Assembly (NCBI GenBank): GCA_900465665.1
Contig: UBJO01000016.1
Coordinates: forward strand, 1-64,000
DNA: 64,000 nucleotides
Origin: Hyphomicrobiales bacterium
GTDB taxonomy: Bacteria > Pseudomonadota > Alphaproteobacteria > Rhizobiales > Rhizobiaceae
Direction: 5' to 3'
Part shown: piece by piece, positions 9,429-20,266 of the stretch
Position numbering within the stretch: the stretch's first letter is position 1
Layout: each line of letters starts with the position of its first letter
Made by a program: the position numbers and the translations under genes
The notes under the pieces: generated by a model
What the model was told of the DNA's origin: nothing
Databases searched by the model: none
What the model saw: the letters and a program-made list of their open reading frames with translations, nothing else

Positions 9429-9722
9429 TTAGTTGAAATTCGGCGAAGCGTTCTGCGATTGAGCCGCATCCGCCGCCGGAGCCTGCATGTCGCTGATGCG
9501 GCGAACGGCGCCTGCCTCGACGAGGCCGCCGAGCGCCTTCTGCATCAGATCCACCGCGTTTGCGAATGCCTCGACCGGCATGATGATGCGCTGGCGGAAT
9601 TCAGGCTTCGGATTGCTGCTCGCATCGCGCTCGGTCGCCGAAAGCGACATCAGGTCGATCCTGACGATCGATCCGGTTACCGTGATTTCGCCGATGCCGT
9701 CGGAATAAAGTTCGCTGCTCAT
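9429..9722 (-). CDS. Small conserved-looking protein of the secretion operon, unknown
   Basis: This 97-residue protein has no domain I recognise. It is soluble, with an N-terminal beta-rich part (IGEITVTGSIVRIDLMSLS), a charged middle (SATERDASSNPKPEFRQR), an amphipathic helix (PVEAFANAVDLMQKALGGLV) and a disordered Ala/Gln/Asn tail. It sits 34 bp after the CobW-like gene and about 31 bp before the preferred exporter start, on the same strand. Its position inside a dedicated secretion operon suggests an accessory or chaperone role, but that is inference only. The clean spacing and coding character support a real gene. Confidence 0.7.
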   Translation of the reverse strand: MSSELYSDGIGEITVTGSIVRIDLMSLSATERDASSNPKPEFRQRIIMPVEAFANAVDLMQKALGGLVEAGAVRRISDMQAPAADAAQSQNASPNFN

Positions 9723-9756
9723 TGTATGCCCTCTGGTTCGGTTGTTTCAAAAAGTG

Positions 9757-10983
9757 TCACGCATGGCCGTGCTGCCATGCTGGAAAGGGATCGTGCATGC
9801 CTTGTGCCAAGTGCGGATCGAAGCTTGTCTCGTTGCCGACAAGGCAGTCGTCGAGCGCCGCGCAGACGGCATCCTGGTCAAGCCCCGCGCCGATGAAGAC
9901 GAGTTCCTGGCGGCGATCACCCCAGGTCTCATTCCAGTGCTTGTCCAGCAACTGCCGGAATTGCGGGTAGCGCGGCCATTGCGCCTTCGGCACCGTCGCC
10001 CACCAGTAGCCCTTGGCGGTGATCTGGCGCTGAACGCCGGCGATCGAAAGCTGGCCGATTTCCGAGGGGCGCGTCGCGAGCCAGAAATGGCCCTTCGCGC
10101 GGATCAGGCCCGGCCATTCGATCGCAAGGAAACGCTCCAGCTTTGCCGGATCGAAAGGCCGGCGCGCGCGATACACGAAGCTCGCGATGCCATATTCCTC
10201 CGTCTCCGGAACATGGTCGCCCCAACCGTAGAGCTCCTTGTGCCACAGAGGATGGCGCGCCGATTTCGCTTCGCTGAAGAGGCGCGTATCGAGGATTGAG
10301 CCAAGCTGCAGGTCGCCGTAGTTCGTCTCGACCACGCGGGCATCCGGGTTCAGCGAGGCCACGATCTGCCGGATCATGATGCGCGTTGCCGCATCGACCT
10401 CCGAGATCTTGTTGATCACGATGACGTCGGCGAATTCTATCTGGTCGACCAGAAGGTCGATCAGCGAGCGGTTGTCCTCTGCGTCGCGCACTTCGCCACG
10501 ATCGCTGAGAAAATCCGTGCTCGAAAAATCCGCCAGAAGATTGGCGGCGTCGATAACCGACACCATCGTATCCAACCGGGCGATATCGCAGAGTGCTGCG
10601 CCGCTTTCGTCGCGAAACGAGAAGGTGGCGGCGATCGGCAGCGGCTCGGCAATGCCGGTACCCTCGATCAAAAGGTAGTCGAACCGTCCTTCGGCGGCGA
10701 GCCGACGGACTTCCGTCAACAGGTCGTCGCGTAGCGTGCAACAGATGCAGCCGTTGCTGAGTTCCACTAGCGTCTCGTTCGTGCGCGACAGATTGGCGTC
10801 GCCGCCGCGAACGAGATCCGCATCGATATTGACTTCACTCATGTCGTTGACGATGACGGCAACGCGGCGTCCCTCGCGATTACGCAGGACATGGTTGAGC
10901 AGGGTGGTCTTGCCGGCGCCGAGAAAGCCCGCCAAAACCGTCACCGGAAGCCTGTTGTCGCCTGCGCCCCGTTCCATGTTCAC
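9757..10983 (-). CDS. CobW/COG0523 G3E GTPase, putative metal chaperone
   Basis: This is a G3E-family P-loop GTPase of 408 residues, related to YciC/ZigA-type metallochaperones that insert or supply zinc or other metals. It shows Walker [14 protein letters not shown] near residue 19, the metal-binding CICC motif ([14 protein letters not shown]) near residue 74, the family motif IEGTGIAEP near residue 105 and a VINKISEVD base-recognition loop near residue 194. The CobW C-terminal domain (about residues 265-390) follows, then a His-containing tail ending WQHGHA. It begins only two bases after the stop of the giant secreted-protein gene and precedes the exporter genes. That placement is unusual, since these GTPases normally sit in zinc-starvation regulons. 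No Zur-type operator can be placed in the two-base gap. Confidence 0.9.
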   Translation of the reverse strand: MNMERGAGDNRLPVTVLAGFLGAGKTTLLNHVLRNREGRRVAVIVNDMSEVNIDADLVRGGDANLSRTNETLVELSNGCICCTLRDDLLTEVRRLAAEGRFDYLLIEGTGIAEPLPIAATFSFRDESGAALCDIARLDTMVSVIDAANLLADFSSTDFLSDRGEVRDAEDNRSLIDLLVDQIEFADVIVINKISEVDAATRIMIRQIVASLNPDARVVETNYGDLQLGSILDTRLFSEAKSARHPLWHKELYGWGDHVPETEEYGIASFVYRARRPFDPAKLERFLAIEWPGLIRAKGHFWLATRPSEIGQLSIAGVQRQITAKGYWWATVPKAQWPRYPQFRQLLDKHWNETWGDRRQELVFIGAGLDQDAVCAALDDCLVGNETSFDPHLAQGMHDPFPAWQHGHA

Positions 10984-10985
10984 CC

Positions 10986-13900
10986 TTAGGCCGCCAACTG
11001 GGGCCGGAAGGCCACGTCGACATAGTAGTTCGTGTTGTTGTAGGTGCTGGTCGGGAAGAGGCCTGCCGCGCCATAGGCATAGATACCGTTACCGCCGCTA
11101 AGAGCGGATGACATCGCCTGGAGATTGCCGTTGGACACGCTGTTGTTGAAGTAGCTGCCCGTCGCCGAGTAATTGCCATTGGTGCTATAGGACACGACGT
11201 AGGTCGTGTTCGCGGAGATCGCAACCTGGTTATTCAGCGCGACGGACTGCCAGCCGCTCGCGGTTTCGTTTGTGAAGGTTGCGCTGGCAAGCAGATCGCC
11301 GGTTGCCGTCCAGAGGTAGCCGGTGTGCGTGCCGGTGTTCGCCGCGCCCTTGTAGAAGCTGATGCCGGTGATCCAGCCGGCGGCGTCGGCCTGAAACTTC
11401 ATCCCGAGATTGACGGGCGCATTGTCGTTGACCGAAACAACCGTCGGCGTCGCGTTTGCTGCAAAGACACTTTGTGTGGGTGTTGTCGACTGCGGATTGA
11501 CCGTCAGCGAAACCTGCGCCGACGCCGTTCCGCCGGCTCCGTCTGAAATTGCATATGAGAAGCTTGCCGTCCCTGAATATCCTGCCGTCGGCGTAAAGGT
11601 GATGGCCTTCGTCTGGCTGTTGAACGCGACAATTCCGTTCACGGCACCGCTTACACCCGTGACTGACAGCGTGTTGCCATCGGCATCCGTGTCATTGGCG
11701 AGCAGCGCCGATCCCTGGATTGTCAACGCGGCGCCTGTCGTCGTTTGGAAGCCTGTGTCGTTGAGCGCGACCGGAGCCCTGTTCGCTACGGTTTGCGTGC
11801 CGCTCTGGTAGACAACGTCGACCCAGTAGTTGGTGGCGTTGTAGCTTGCTGTGGGGAAAAGGCTTGTCGACCCATAGGCATAAACGCCATTGGTGCTGCC
11901 CTGTGCTGCGAGGACTCCATTCGAATAGTCAGCCGTGAAATAGTTTGGCGTGGCCGCATAATGGCCGTTGGAGTGATAGCTGGCGACGTAGGTCGTGCCT
12001 GCAGTGATGGTGACCGGTGCATTGAGCGTGACCGTCTGCCAGCCGCTTGCCGTCTCGTTGGTGAAGACCGCGGAGGCGAGCAAGGTGCCCGTGCTGCTCC
12101 AAAGCGAGCCAACATGGGTGCCGATATCCTGAGCGCTCTTGTAATAGCGAAGAGCGGTGATCTGTCCGCCGGCGGACGCGACGAACCTGACCCCGAGTTC
12201 GACGGGGCTGGTATCACTGTCGGCGGCTATGCTCGGCGTCTGCGACGACGAAAACAGGCTCGTGGTTGTCGGCGGAGTGGTTGGTTGACTGACCGTCAGA
12301 TTGACCTGCGCCGAGGCAGTTCCGCCGCGTCCATCCGAAATCGTGTAGGTGAAACTCGCTGCGCCGACATAGCCGCTCGCCGCGGTGAAGATGATGGCGT
12401 TCGTCTGGCTGTTGAAGCTCACGGTGCCGTTCGTCGCCCCGCTTACGCCTGTTATCAAAAGCGTATCGCCATCCGCGTCCGTGTCGTTCGCAAGCAGTGT
12501 TGATGCGGCGATCGACAGAGGCGTGTCGGAGTAGGCCTGAAGCCCATTGTCGTTCGCCGCGACTGGTGCCGTATTGCTGACCGTCGACTGGTTGAAGACG
12601 ACATCGACCCAGTAGTTCGATGCCTGATAGGTGCCGGTCGGGAAAAGAGAGTTAGCTCCGTAGCCATAGAGACCATTGCCGCCGCTTGCGGCGCTCGAAA
12701 GCCCGGTCAGCAAGCCGTTGGTATGGTTGGTTGTGAAATAATTCGCCGTTGCAACGTAGGAGCCGGTCGTGTGATAGGACGCGACGTAGGTGACGCCGGC
12801 CGTGATCTGGATCGGGCTGTTGAACTTTGCGGTCTGCCAGCCGCTCGCCGATTCGTTGGCGAAGGTCACGGTCCCGACGAGCTGTCCGCTTGCTGTCCAG
12901 ATGGAGCCGGTATGGGCGCCGGTATCGCCGGCGGCCTTGTAGAAGCTGATGCCGGTGATCGTGCCATTGGCGGATGAAACGAATTTCATACCGAGCTCCA
13001 GGGGCGTGCCGTCACTGAAGCCGGAGCCCGTAGGGCCGTCGCCGGCGTTGAACAAACCGACGCCGGCCGGCGCTTCCTGGACGGTGAGGCTGACATTCCC
13101 CTGGCTAGTGCCATTTCGCCCGTCCGAGAGCGTGTAGGTGAATGTCGCCTGGCCACTGTAGTTCGCGGTGGGCGTAAAGACGATTGTTCCGGTTTGAGTG
13201 TTCAGCGATACCGTGCCGTTCACGGCATTGCCAACGCTGGTGATCGTAAGGGCGTCGCCATTAGCATCCGTGTCGTTTGCAGTCAGTGCCGCGGTTGATA
13301 TTGCCAGGGAGCCGTTACGGCCGATCGTGAATCCGTTGTCGCCGTTGGCGACCGGGGCGGTGTTGGCTCCGGCGTCGAAAACGACGTCGACCCAATAGTT
13401 CGTGCCGCCGGGGTTGAGGTTCGGGAACAGCGAGTTGGACCCATAAGCATACACGCCGCCGCCATCGACCGTTTTCAGCACCCCGTTGCTGTAGCTCGAG
13501 CCGAAATAGTCTTCGCTGGCCGAGTAGTATCCGTTGCTGTAGTAGGAAGCGGTATAGGTCGTCCCGGCTGTGATCTGCACGGGGCTTGAGAACATGACCG
13601 TCTGCCAGCCCGAGAGAGATTCACCGGTCGAGATGCCGGTTGCGAGGAGCGTGCCGCTGCCGCTCCAGAGGCTGACGACATGCTGGCCGATGTTATAAAG
13701 ACCCTTATAGAAGCGAATCCCCTGGACGGCGCCGTTTGCGGTTGACTGGAAGCGAACGCCAAGTTCAACACCGTCGCGGTCAACCACGGTTTCGAGTGCG
13801 GGTTTCGCGGCTAGTGTCCACAAGCCCTGCGTTTGAGGCAGCGTTACGGTTACCTGCTTGCCAGCCGATGGCGTCTCCAGATTGACGCTGTCGTCGACGG

Positions 13901-16220
13901 CACGAGACATGATGGTGTAGGCGCCGCTTGCCTGGACAACCCAGCTATAGCTCCAGTTCTCACGTCCTGTTGCCTTGAACCAATGCTGCCCGCCGTCTGT
14001 CGAGACTTCGACGCCGGCAACGACGCCGCCACCGAGATCCTGTGCTGTTCCGGCAACGGTGACGTGCTGACCTTCGAGGAATATAGCACCCAATGTGGGC
14101 GAGGTGATCGTGGAGGTCGGCTTGGTGTGATCGGTCGATTGCGTGGCGAGAACCAGGCTGGCGTCCAGCGTCGTCGGCTGGATGCCCATGTCGGCGAACA
14201 TGTTAACCATGGCTTGCTGGACATTCGGATCAGTGGGGGTTGCGGGACCCTCGTGGTCGGCGTTTAGGCCCCACGACCAGAATACGGTGCCGGCACCAAA
14301 GACTAGAGCGCCGCTTTCGGCGCGATACATGGTTAGGCTGTGCGTTGCGATCGCGCTACCGATCGTCGTGCCGTAATCCCGCAGATAGGTGTCCACGGAC
14401 ACGCTGGAAAGCGACAGGTTGATCAAGCCGGCTGGCCGGAAGCCATTCTCGACATCAGAGTCCCACTCATAGCCGAGCAGGTTTTGTACTAGGCTGAAGC
14501 TTTCACCTGCCTGCAAGGTGGCCACATCCGTGTTACGCCAGAAGCGCAGTTTCGAATAATCGTAGGGGATTTTGATCGTGTCCTGACGATAGCTGTCCAC
14601 AGTGAACATCGTGCCTGTCAGCGCGTTTTCCGGCTGTTGGCCCGGATCGGCATAACGTGGATCGCGCCAGGTTCCGGTGCCAATATTGCTTGGATCGCTG
14701 CTCGTCCCCCAGGTTTCCTTGTAACAGACCATTGTGCGATAAGGCGTGCCGTTGCCATCAATGCTGGTTTCCCAGCGGACCTTCCAATATACCTCATTGC
14801 CGCTCCAGAACGCCAGATTCACGCCGCTGTCGCGCGCCGCTTCCACGTTGGCACGCTGCTCGGCCGACCAGTATTCGTCGTGGCCGACGGAGAGGAAGGC
14901 GTCGTGGTTCAAAAGCAGGCTGCCGCTTCGCGCGGCATCGACGCCCGAAATGTAGGAAACGTCGTAGCCGTTCTGCTCCAGCCAAGAGATGGCCGAGGCT
15001 TCGACGCCAAAGATGTAATCGTGAGTGCCGCCGATCGGGCTGGTGTTGGTGATGATCGGACGGTTGTAGCTGACCGCCGAGGCTCGGCCGATCGCGGTCA
15101 GGCCACAGCTGCAGTTCGGCGGAAGGTAGCCGATCATGTCAGCCGGGTCGACCGGGACCTGGCCATAATAGAGGCTTGCGCCCCCCCAAGCGTTGTATGC
15201 CTGCCAGGTCGTATCCGATGTCTGGAACACGATGTCGCTGGCCGAAGCGTCGTCCCGCACGATAAACGGAATGATGCCCGCGTCCTCGACGCCATCTTCG
15301 CGCACGAGCTTGGCGAAATAGACGCCGGAAACAGCGTCCGCTGGGATTTCCCAGCTGGCTGATACCGACCAGTTTCCACAGTCGATCAGCCCAAGCGACA
15401 TGTCGACGATCGGGTGCGGCTGGATCTGCGCCGTCGTCAGCGATTTGTCGATCGAGGCGACTTTGCGGGCGCCATCGCCTCCATAATAGCCCATGCGATA
15501 GATATCGATTCGGTAGTGCGTCGAATCCGTCGCGATCTTGAAATCGACAGTCTGCCCGATATTAGAGCTGATCTCGGTGGCGAAGCCCTGGATGGTGCCG
15601 TTCCCATCGCCGGTCATTTCCCATTCGCTGCGGGACGTTCCCTCCAGCTTGTTTTCTTCGGCGATCTTGTTGCGCGTTACGGTTGCCGCAGCTGCGGCTG
15701 CGGGCGCCAATAGGGCGGTCGGCTCGCCAGTGCTCTGTACTGAGGCCATGACAGTTCCCGCCACTCCCGTCGAGGTCGCCTGCAGAGCCATCGAAGCGGC
15801 CGGCGTTACGCTGTAGGGTGTGGTTGTACCTATGGATGATGCGTAGGCGCTGTTGTCTGGGAGAACGACGCTCGCGCTTGCCGTGACGAGACGAGCTGTG
15901 ACCGTCGCGGCGTCAACCGGTAACACCGTTCGAGGCTCCGGCGTGGACGCTGTGGCAGTGGCGGTGTCGACGAGAGCCGCGGTTTCCGAGACAGTGGCCA
16001 AGGTGTCGCTTCCGCAGGAACCGAATACAGCCGTTGTAGTTGTCGCGGCAGTGCCTGCGGACGCTTGGAACGCTGCTGCCGTCGTGTTCGGCTGGCCGCT
16101 GTCGGCATCGAATGCAGCGGGCGCTGCGCCAGTGCTCCAATTCTTCCCTGCGGCATACACTGTCGTGATCCCGCCGAACGCACTAAGATAACTGCTATTG
16201 CGACCGCGTATCCTGATCAT
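10986..16220 (-). CDS. Giant modular DUF4082 / cadherin-like / dimethylformamidase-like protein, probable T1SS cargo
   Basis: This protein has 1744 residues and no N-terminal signal peptide. Residues 1-190 are Ala/Thr/Ser-rich and low in complexity. Residues ~195-690 resemble the C-terminal domain of N,N-dimethylformamidase beta-subunit-like proteins ([39 protein letters not shown]). Residues ~700-795 form an Ig-like domain ([15 protein letters not shown]). The rest alternates four DUF4082 modules (each with LG-x-[KR]F, I-x-F-YK, ETASGWQ- or SGWQ-, and YWVDVVF/YYVDVAF) with three cadherin-like tandem modules (APVA-x-[14 protein letters not shown]). Large size, lack of a Sec signal, a repeat-built extracellular architecture and a downstream exporter and adaptor make it the likely type I cargo. 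The start ATG 16220 follows an in-frame TGA two codons upstream. An adhesin or matrix role is inferred; enzymatic activity is untested. Confidence 0.85.
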   Translation of the reverse strand: MIRIRGRNSSYLSAFGGITTVYAAGKNWSTGAAPAAFDADSGQPNTTAAAFQASAGTAATTTTAVFGSCGSDTLATVSETAALVDTATATASTPEPRTVLPVDAATVTARLVTASASVVLPDNSAYASSIGTTTPYSVTPAASMALQATSTGVAGTVMASVQSTGEPTALLAPAAAAAATVTRNKIAEENKLEGTSRSEWEMTGDGNGTIQGFATEISSNIGQTVDFKIATDSTHYRIDIYRMGYYGGDGARKVASIDKSLTTAQIQPHPIVDMSLGLIDCGNWSVSASWEIPADAVSGVYFAKLVREDGVEDAGIIPFIVRDDASASDIVFQTSDTTWQAYNAWGGASLYYGQVPVDPADMIGYLPPNCSCGLTAIGRASAVSYNRPIITNTSPIGGTHDYIFGVEASAISWLEQNGYDVSYISGVDAARSGSLLLNHDAFLSVGHDEYWSAEQRANVEAARDSGVNLAFWSGNEVYWKVRWETSIDGNGTPYRTMVCYKETWGTSSDPSNIGTGTWRDPRYADPGQQPENALTGTMFTVDSYRQDTIKIPYDYSKLRFWRNTDVATLQAGESFSLVQNLLGYEWDSDVENGFRPAGLINLSLSSVSVDTYLRDYGTTIGSAIATHSLTMYRAESGALVFGAGTVFWSWGLNADHEGPATPTDPNVQQAMVNMFADMGIQPTTLDASLVLATQSTDHTKPTSTITSPTLGAIFLEGQHVTVAGTAQDLGGGVVAGVEVSTDGGQHWFKATGRENWSYSWVVQASGAYTIMSRAVDDSVNLETPSAGKQVTVTLPQTQGLWTLAAKPALETVVDRDGVELGVRFQSTANGAVQGIRFYKGLYNIGQHVVSLWSGSGTLLATGISTGESLSGWQTVMFSSPVQITAGTTYTASYYSNGYYSASEDYFGSSYSNGVLKTVDGGGVYAYGSNSLFPNLNPGGTNYWVDVVFDAGANTAPVANGDNGFTIGRNGSLAISTAALTANDTDANGDALTITSVGNAVNGTVSLNTQTGTIVFTPTANYSGQATFTYTLSDGRNGTSQGNVSLTVQEAPAGVGLFNAGDGPTGSGFSDGTPLELGMKFVSSANGTITGISFYKAAGDTGAHTGSIWTASGQLVGTVTFANESASGWQTAKFNSPIQITAGVTYVASYHTTGSYVATANYFTTNHTNGLLTGLSSAASGGNGLYGYGANSLFPTGTYQASNYWVDVVFNQSTVSNTAPVAANDNGLQAYSDTPLSIAASTLLANDTDADGDTLLITGVSGATNGTVSFNSQTNAIIFTAASGYVGAASFTYTISDGRGGTASAQVNLTVSQPTTPPTTTSLFSSSQTPSIAADSDTSPVELGVRFVASAGGQITALRYYKSAQDIGTHVGSLWSSTGTLLASAVFTNETASGWQTVTLNAPVTITAGTTYVASYHSNGHYAATPNYFTADYSNGVLAAQGSTNGVYAYGSTSLFPTASYNATNYWVDVVYQSGTQTVANRAPVALNDTGFQTTTGAALTIQGSALLANDTDADGNTLSVTGVSGAVNGIVAFNSQTKAITFTPTAGYSGTASFSYAISDGAGGTASAQVSLTVNPQSTTPTQSVFAANATPTVVSVNDNAPVNLGMKFQADAAGWITGISFYKGAANTGTHTGYLWTATGDLLASATFTNETASGWQSVALNNQVAISANTTYVVSYSTNGNYSATGSYFNNSVSNGNLQAMSSALSGGNGIYAYGAAGLFPTSTYNNTNYYVDVAFRPQLAA
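10990..13850 (-). repeat. Alternating DUF4082 and cadherin-like coding repeats
   Basis: Four DUF4082 units (roughly 10990-11470, 11800-12260, 12590-13060 and 13380-13850) alternate with three cadherin-like units (roughly 11490-11790, 12290-12580 and 13080-13370). The periodicity is about 780-800 bp per pair. Each DUF4082 unit repeats the same order of motifs with moderate divergence, so this is an old tandem duplication rather than a recent slippage. Boundaries are estimated by eye. Confidence 0.75.
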
Positions 16221-16579
16221 GTGTCACCTATCCCCTTGCGAGTGGCCATGTATCCCCAAACGAGTAGGCATCGTGCCATCTTTCGCGCAGGAAGAAACGA
16301 CGGTAATCAGTGGTACGGAGCAAAGCGGCCTGTACTTCGTTTTGATTACTAAGCGGTCGGAAGCATTTGAATGTATGACGCCGATTTGGTTGAGCGGGTC
16401 CTGCAAGACATAGCCGGAAACTTCTGACTGGAATGGCATCTATAACTTGCCGAAGAGCTCGCCGTCGGCAGATATATGCAGCGTGTGGTGGATGTCGTCG
16501 TCCATTATGCCGTGAGTAGGTCTGCTTCGCCGTGCTCGCGCGCTTCAGGAGGTCGCTGTCGTTTCCTCGTTCTCGACGA
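16221..16579. other. Gap upstream of the giant gene, possible insertion-sequence end
   Basis: No gene is supported here. Immediately upstream of the giant gene, 16218-16262 holds two similar short blocks, TGTCACCTATCCCC and GGCCATGTATCCCC, of the type seen near the ends of IS21-like elements. No transposase can be found beside them, so at most this is a scar. The promoter of the secretion operon should lie in this stretch. Confidence 0.3.
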
Positions 16580-17611
16580 TCAACTGAACATGGCGATCGC
16601 CCCTGGCGGCGCGAAGGCGCCGCTCGAGATCTGGGCCCTACACTCATAAACGGGTTCACCCGCGAGCATGGCTTCGATTTGGTGAGGCTTAATCGACCAG
16701 GCCTCCTCACCCGGCATGTGTTGGTCTCCCTTGTCAAGAATGCATTGCGGCGTGCCGTCGGCGATCCGAACGCGCAATGCGCCAGAGCGAGCCGTCAAAC
16801 GGCCCTTTGTGCCACGCCGCCAACTGGCCAAATTCCTGCGTCGTGCGTCACCATCGTTTCTGCGGAAACCGACAGAATGTCGGGGATCGGATGCTTGCAA
16901 GGACGACTACGACCGGCGACGGAAAAGATCAATCCGACATCAAGGGGATACACTTGGGGATACCGACCGCCCACGTGAGGCCGCGGCCACTCAATCCCAG
17001 GCGGAAGGCCGCCGACAGGCCCCAGCCTGCCGTCTGGGCCGAAGTGGTTGTGGACGACATCCAGGAGGACAGAGAGCCGGCGTTCGCGGGCACCATCTAA
17101 GAGGTTCACAAGGTGCTCGGGCCTGCCGTAGCTGCTGTCGAGCGCATGGGGCAGCACTCTCTCTTAACCCGACCCTAACGCCGATGGAAATCGGCAACCG
17201 GCGTGAGCTGGATCGCCGTCACGCCCAATCGTGGAAGGTGATCGAGACGTCAGATCGCCCCCAGGTAAAGGTGCCGATGCGTAGTTCGTAGAGCCCAGTT
17301 TCTTCCCAAGGTCGTCTAGGCCAAGTCTCTTCGTTCCAAACAACATAAGTGAGGTCCCGGACCTCACTATAGTCATGCACGTCATACGGCGGAAAGCTAT
17401 AGGCGGGATCGGGCACCTGCCAACCTTTGGATAGAACAGACCGATAAAGTCGCGTCGGCACGACGCCTGCGACCTTGAGTGCGTATCAGCCGTCTGCGAG
17501 ACGATGCATGGCTAGCGGCTCTCAGTCTTCCAGTTTCAAGCTGACGCCTTCGCGAAGGAGCCCGAAGAAGGAAGGTTGATACGGTATCGGAAAGACAGGC
17601 CCGAATTGCAT
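16580..17611 (-). pseudogene. treZ: Decayed malto-oligosyltrehalose trehalohydrolase
   Basis: Fragments in several minus-strand frames together spell a TreZ. They are the N-terminus MQFGPVFP (ATG 17611) and GVSLKLED, then MHRLADG-stop-YALKVAGVVP (TGA at 17488-17486, where Trp is expected), then VPDPAYSFPPYDVH and ETGLYELRIGTFT. A frame change near 17240 gives LPRLGVTAIQLTPVADF, and another gives ALDSSYGRPEHL and LSVLLDVVHNHFGPDG (about 17050). A possible C-terminal fragment ends at 16580. The catalytic middle is missing: only about 1.03 kb remains of an expected 1.75 kb or so. TreZ normally releases trehalose from the product of TreY, whose intact gene lies just upstream on the same strand. 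Assignment of the N-terminal half is firm; the C-terminal fragment is tentative. Confidence 0.8.
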
Positions 17612-17715
17612 ATATAGATGGGATTGGCTGCACTCGCCGCAGCCGAGCTCGAAAAGTTGGCAGCGCCCGCGGTGGCAGTTTGTCACGGTGGCCCATGTCT
17701 GTACTACCGAACGGG

Positions 17716-20181
17716 TCACTCACCCCGAAGCAAAGCGACCGGTTGGCTTCCCAGCAAATCCGCCAAGAGTATCGAAGCGGTTCCGCCGATTGGCCGCTCC
17801 GTGAGGAGATCACGTTTCGGGCCATGCAATTCCGCTGGCAGGGTGATGGCGGTGTTGCCCCAAAATCCGCGACCGGCGTGGAGCCTTCCAGGCTCCAGCT
17901 GTCTCAACATCATGCGCGGGGTCACCGTGATCGTGACCATATCGCCAAGCTGCCTACCGAATGCGACGACGTGGTTGCAGCGATTACCTGTCGCTGACAG
18001 TGGTACATAATTTCCCTCGGAAAATAGGGCTGGCGCGCTTTTGCGCAGGTTGAGACCAATACTGATGATGCGCTGTTTAAGAGCTGGAACGGTGAGCTCT
18101 GAAAGCGGCTCCCTCGATGCCAACATTCGGGCGAGTTCCCTGGTGTCAATAGGGCGCCGGTTGTCAGGATCGACAAGACTAAAGTCGCAGGCCTCCGAGC
18201 CCTGATAGATATCGGGCACGCCAGGGGCCGTCAGTTTGATGAGCGTCTGCGACAGGCTGTTCAAGTACCCCGCGGCCATCACCGGGCGTAGTGTTTCGGC
18301 GAAGTCCTCGTGGAAGGTCAGGCTGGCGGAGGCGGTGAGCGCCGCCGCGTAGCTTTTAACTGCCGCCTCATATTGTTCGTGCGGCGCGTTCCAGTCCGTC
18401 ACAAGCTTTGCCTCGCGCACCGCCTTCTCGGCATAGGCGACGAACCGATCCATCAGCTTCGCGGCAGCGCCATCGCGAAACTCCCCCGGCCATATGCCGG
18501 CCAATGCCTGATAGAGCATCCATTGGACGTTCGCGCCCGGCGTCAGGCCTGCCGGCAGCTCGGTCAGGTGGCTGCGGTTCATGTCCCGCCAGCGCTCCAC
18601 CCCGAGCCGCCATCCATCAGGTTCCTCGCTCAGGCCATAAAGACGGGCGCGGGCATCCTCGCCGCGCTTGGTGTCGTGGGTGGAGGTGGCTGTGAGACCG
18701 TGTGGCTGCGATTCTGCTCTCTTCTGCATCAGAGCGTGAAATTCATTAACACCGCCCACCGTTCTATGAGGCTCGCCGCCGACTTCGTTGGCGCCAAGTA
18801 GTAAGTTGTGGCGATAGAACAGTGTATCTTCCATGGACTTTGCCATGATCGGGCCGCTCAGCTGCTGAAAGCGTCGCTGGAACTCTTCTGCCCGAGGTCC
18901 GCCATCAAGGAGCCTCGCTACCGCGTACAGGGCATCCCGGTCTCCGGTGTGCTTTTCGGCTTCGTTAAGGGCCTGCTGGATAGTTCTCTGATCCCCGTCC
19001 GACAATTTTCCGGCACGGCCATAGGTGCGATAGAAGGGAAAGGCGACAAGCATCTCCTTGATCGCGGATGCAAGCCGCGGTTCATCCGTGTCGGCCAGAA
19101 GCGAATGCGCGATTGCCACTAGCCGGCTTGTCTCGCCCTCGAAATTTCGCTCTATCATCAAAAGCTTGGCCTGGCGTAGGCCAGCGGCGAAATCGGCCGC
19201 GTCCGGCGAGAGATTGGCATAGGCACGACCAAGTTCGCGCATGCCATCGGGATCGATGAAGAGATTGCTGAGCGCGGAGATAAATTCGTATCCGGTCGTG
19301 CCCTCGATAGGCCAGTCGGCCGGCAGGGTCTCGCCATGCCCGAGAATTTTCTCGGCGACGATATAGATCTCGAGGCCGACGGCCGCACGCAAACGGTCGA
19401 GATAGGCCGAGGGATCGGCGAGCCCATCAATATGATCGAGCCGCAGGCCCTGCACGTGGCCGGCGCGCACCAAGTCGAGCACCAATGCATGGCTGTCGGC
19501 GAACACCTGCTCTTTTTCGACCCGAAGCCCGACCAATCCGGTGACTTCGAAGAAACGCCGATAGCTGAGCGACTTCGCAGCATCCTGCCAAAAGGTCAGC
19601 CGCCAGGGTTGCTGATCGTGGATACTCGATATCAGCGATCGATCTTTGAGATCACCGGATATCTGCGCGGTGCTTTGAGGATTGAGAGGCAGAAGGGTCT
19701 CGAAATAGGCCAGCGACCATTCGCCAGACTGTCGATCATGCTGCAACTCGAACTCGCCGTCGGCGAGCGCCTCGTGGAAGCTTTTTCCAAGGATCGGCAG
19801 TGTAAGCCGCTGGCTCCAGTCGATATCGAAATGATCAGCATATCTGCTGTCCTCGCCGAACCTCAGAACATCCGCCCACCAGGCATTTTCGGTCGAGGCG
19901 GCCATGTGGTTCGGCACGATGTCGAGTATCAGGCCGAGGCCCTCGGCTTTCAAGACGGCACTGAGGCGCTCGAAACCCTCGCGGCCGCCGATCGCGGGGT
20001 CGATCTCGTTGCAGTCGGTGACGTCATAGCCATGCGTCGATCCGGATGCGGCGGTGAAGATCGGCGACGCATAGAGATGGCTGATGCCGAGCGATTTCAG
20101 GTAGGGGATGAAATCGATGGCGCTATCGAAGGTCATGCCATCTCTAAACTGCAGCCGGTAAGTCGATGTCGGTATGTGCAT
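17716..20181 (-). CDS. treY: Malto-oligosyltrehalose synthase
   Basis: TreY (GH13) converts the reducing end of maltodextrins to a trehalosyl unit in the cytoplasm. From ATG 20181 (MHIPTSTYRLQF) it has 821 residues, a normal length. Family hallmarks are intact: SHLYASPIF and GSTHGYDVTD near residues 35-55, IVPNHMA near residue 89, the nucleophile region GLRLDHIDGL, the acid/base region VAEKILG, the late GVPDIYQGSE and the C-terminal VVAFGR. An earlier ATG at 20244 would add 21 basic, unrelated residues. The partner gene treZ follows on the same strand but is a pseudogene, so trehalose release would need another hydrolase or the enzyme is now stranded. No sign of decay is visible in treY itself. 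Confidence 0.93.
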   Translation of the reverse strand: MHIPTSTYRLQFRDGMTFDSAIDFIPYLKSLGISHLYASPIFTAASGSTHGYDVTDCNEIDPAIGGREGFERLSAVLKAEGLGLILDIVPNHMAASTENAWWADVLRFGEDSRYADHFDIDWSQRLTLPILGKSFHEALADGEFELQHDRQSGEWSLAYFETLLPLNPQSTAQISGDLKDRSLISSIHDQQPWRLTFWQDAAKSLSYRRFFEVTGLVGLRVEKEQVFADSHALVLDLVRAGHVQGLRLDHIDGLADPSAYLDRLRAAVGLEIYIVAEKILGHGETLPADWPIEGTTGYEFISALSNLFIDPDGMRELGRAYANLSPDAADFAAGLRQAKLLMIERNFEGETSRLVAIAHSLLADTDEPRLASAIKEMLVAFPFYRTYGRAGKLSDGDQRTIQQALNEAEKHTGDRDALYAVARLLDGGPRAEEFQRRFQQLSGPIMAKSMEDTLFYRHNLLLGANEVGGEPHRTVGGVNEFHALMQKRAESQPHGLTATSTHDTKRGEDARARLYGLSEEPDGWRLGVERWRDMNRSHLTELPAGLTPGANVQWMLYQALAGIWPGEFRDGAAAKLMDRFVAYAEKAVREAKLVTDWNAPHEQYEAAVKSYAAALTASASLTFHEDFAETLRPVMAAGYLNSLSQTLIKLTAPGVPDIYQGSEACDFSLVDPDNRRPIDTRELARMLASREPLSELTVPALKQRIISIGLNLRKSAPALFSEGNYVPLSATGNRCNHVVAFGRQLGDMVTITVTPRMMLRQLEPGRLHAGRGFWGNTAITLPAELHGPKRDLLTERPIGGTASILLADLLGSQPVALLRGE

Positions 20182-20266
20182 CTGTCGCCTCTCGTGGGAT
20201 CGCGACACAGCAACAGCGCAAGCGCGACTTTTGTTCCCCAGCAAGTTCCCGAGGGGCTTAAGACCT

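Noticed and set aside
16228..16737. 169-codon minus-strand frame upstream of the giant gene
   Set aside because: Composition is Arg/Ser-rich with no domain, and it crosses the possible TreZ C-terminal remnant in another frame; more likely chance.
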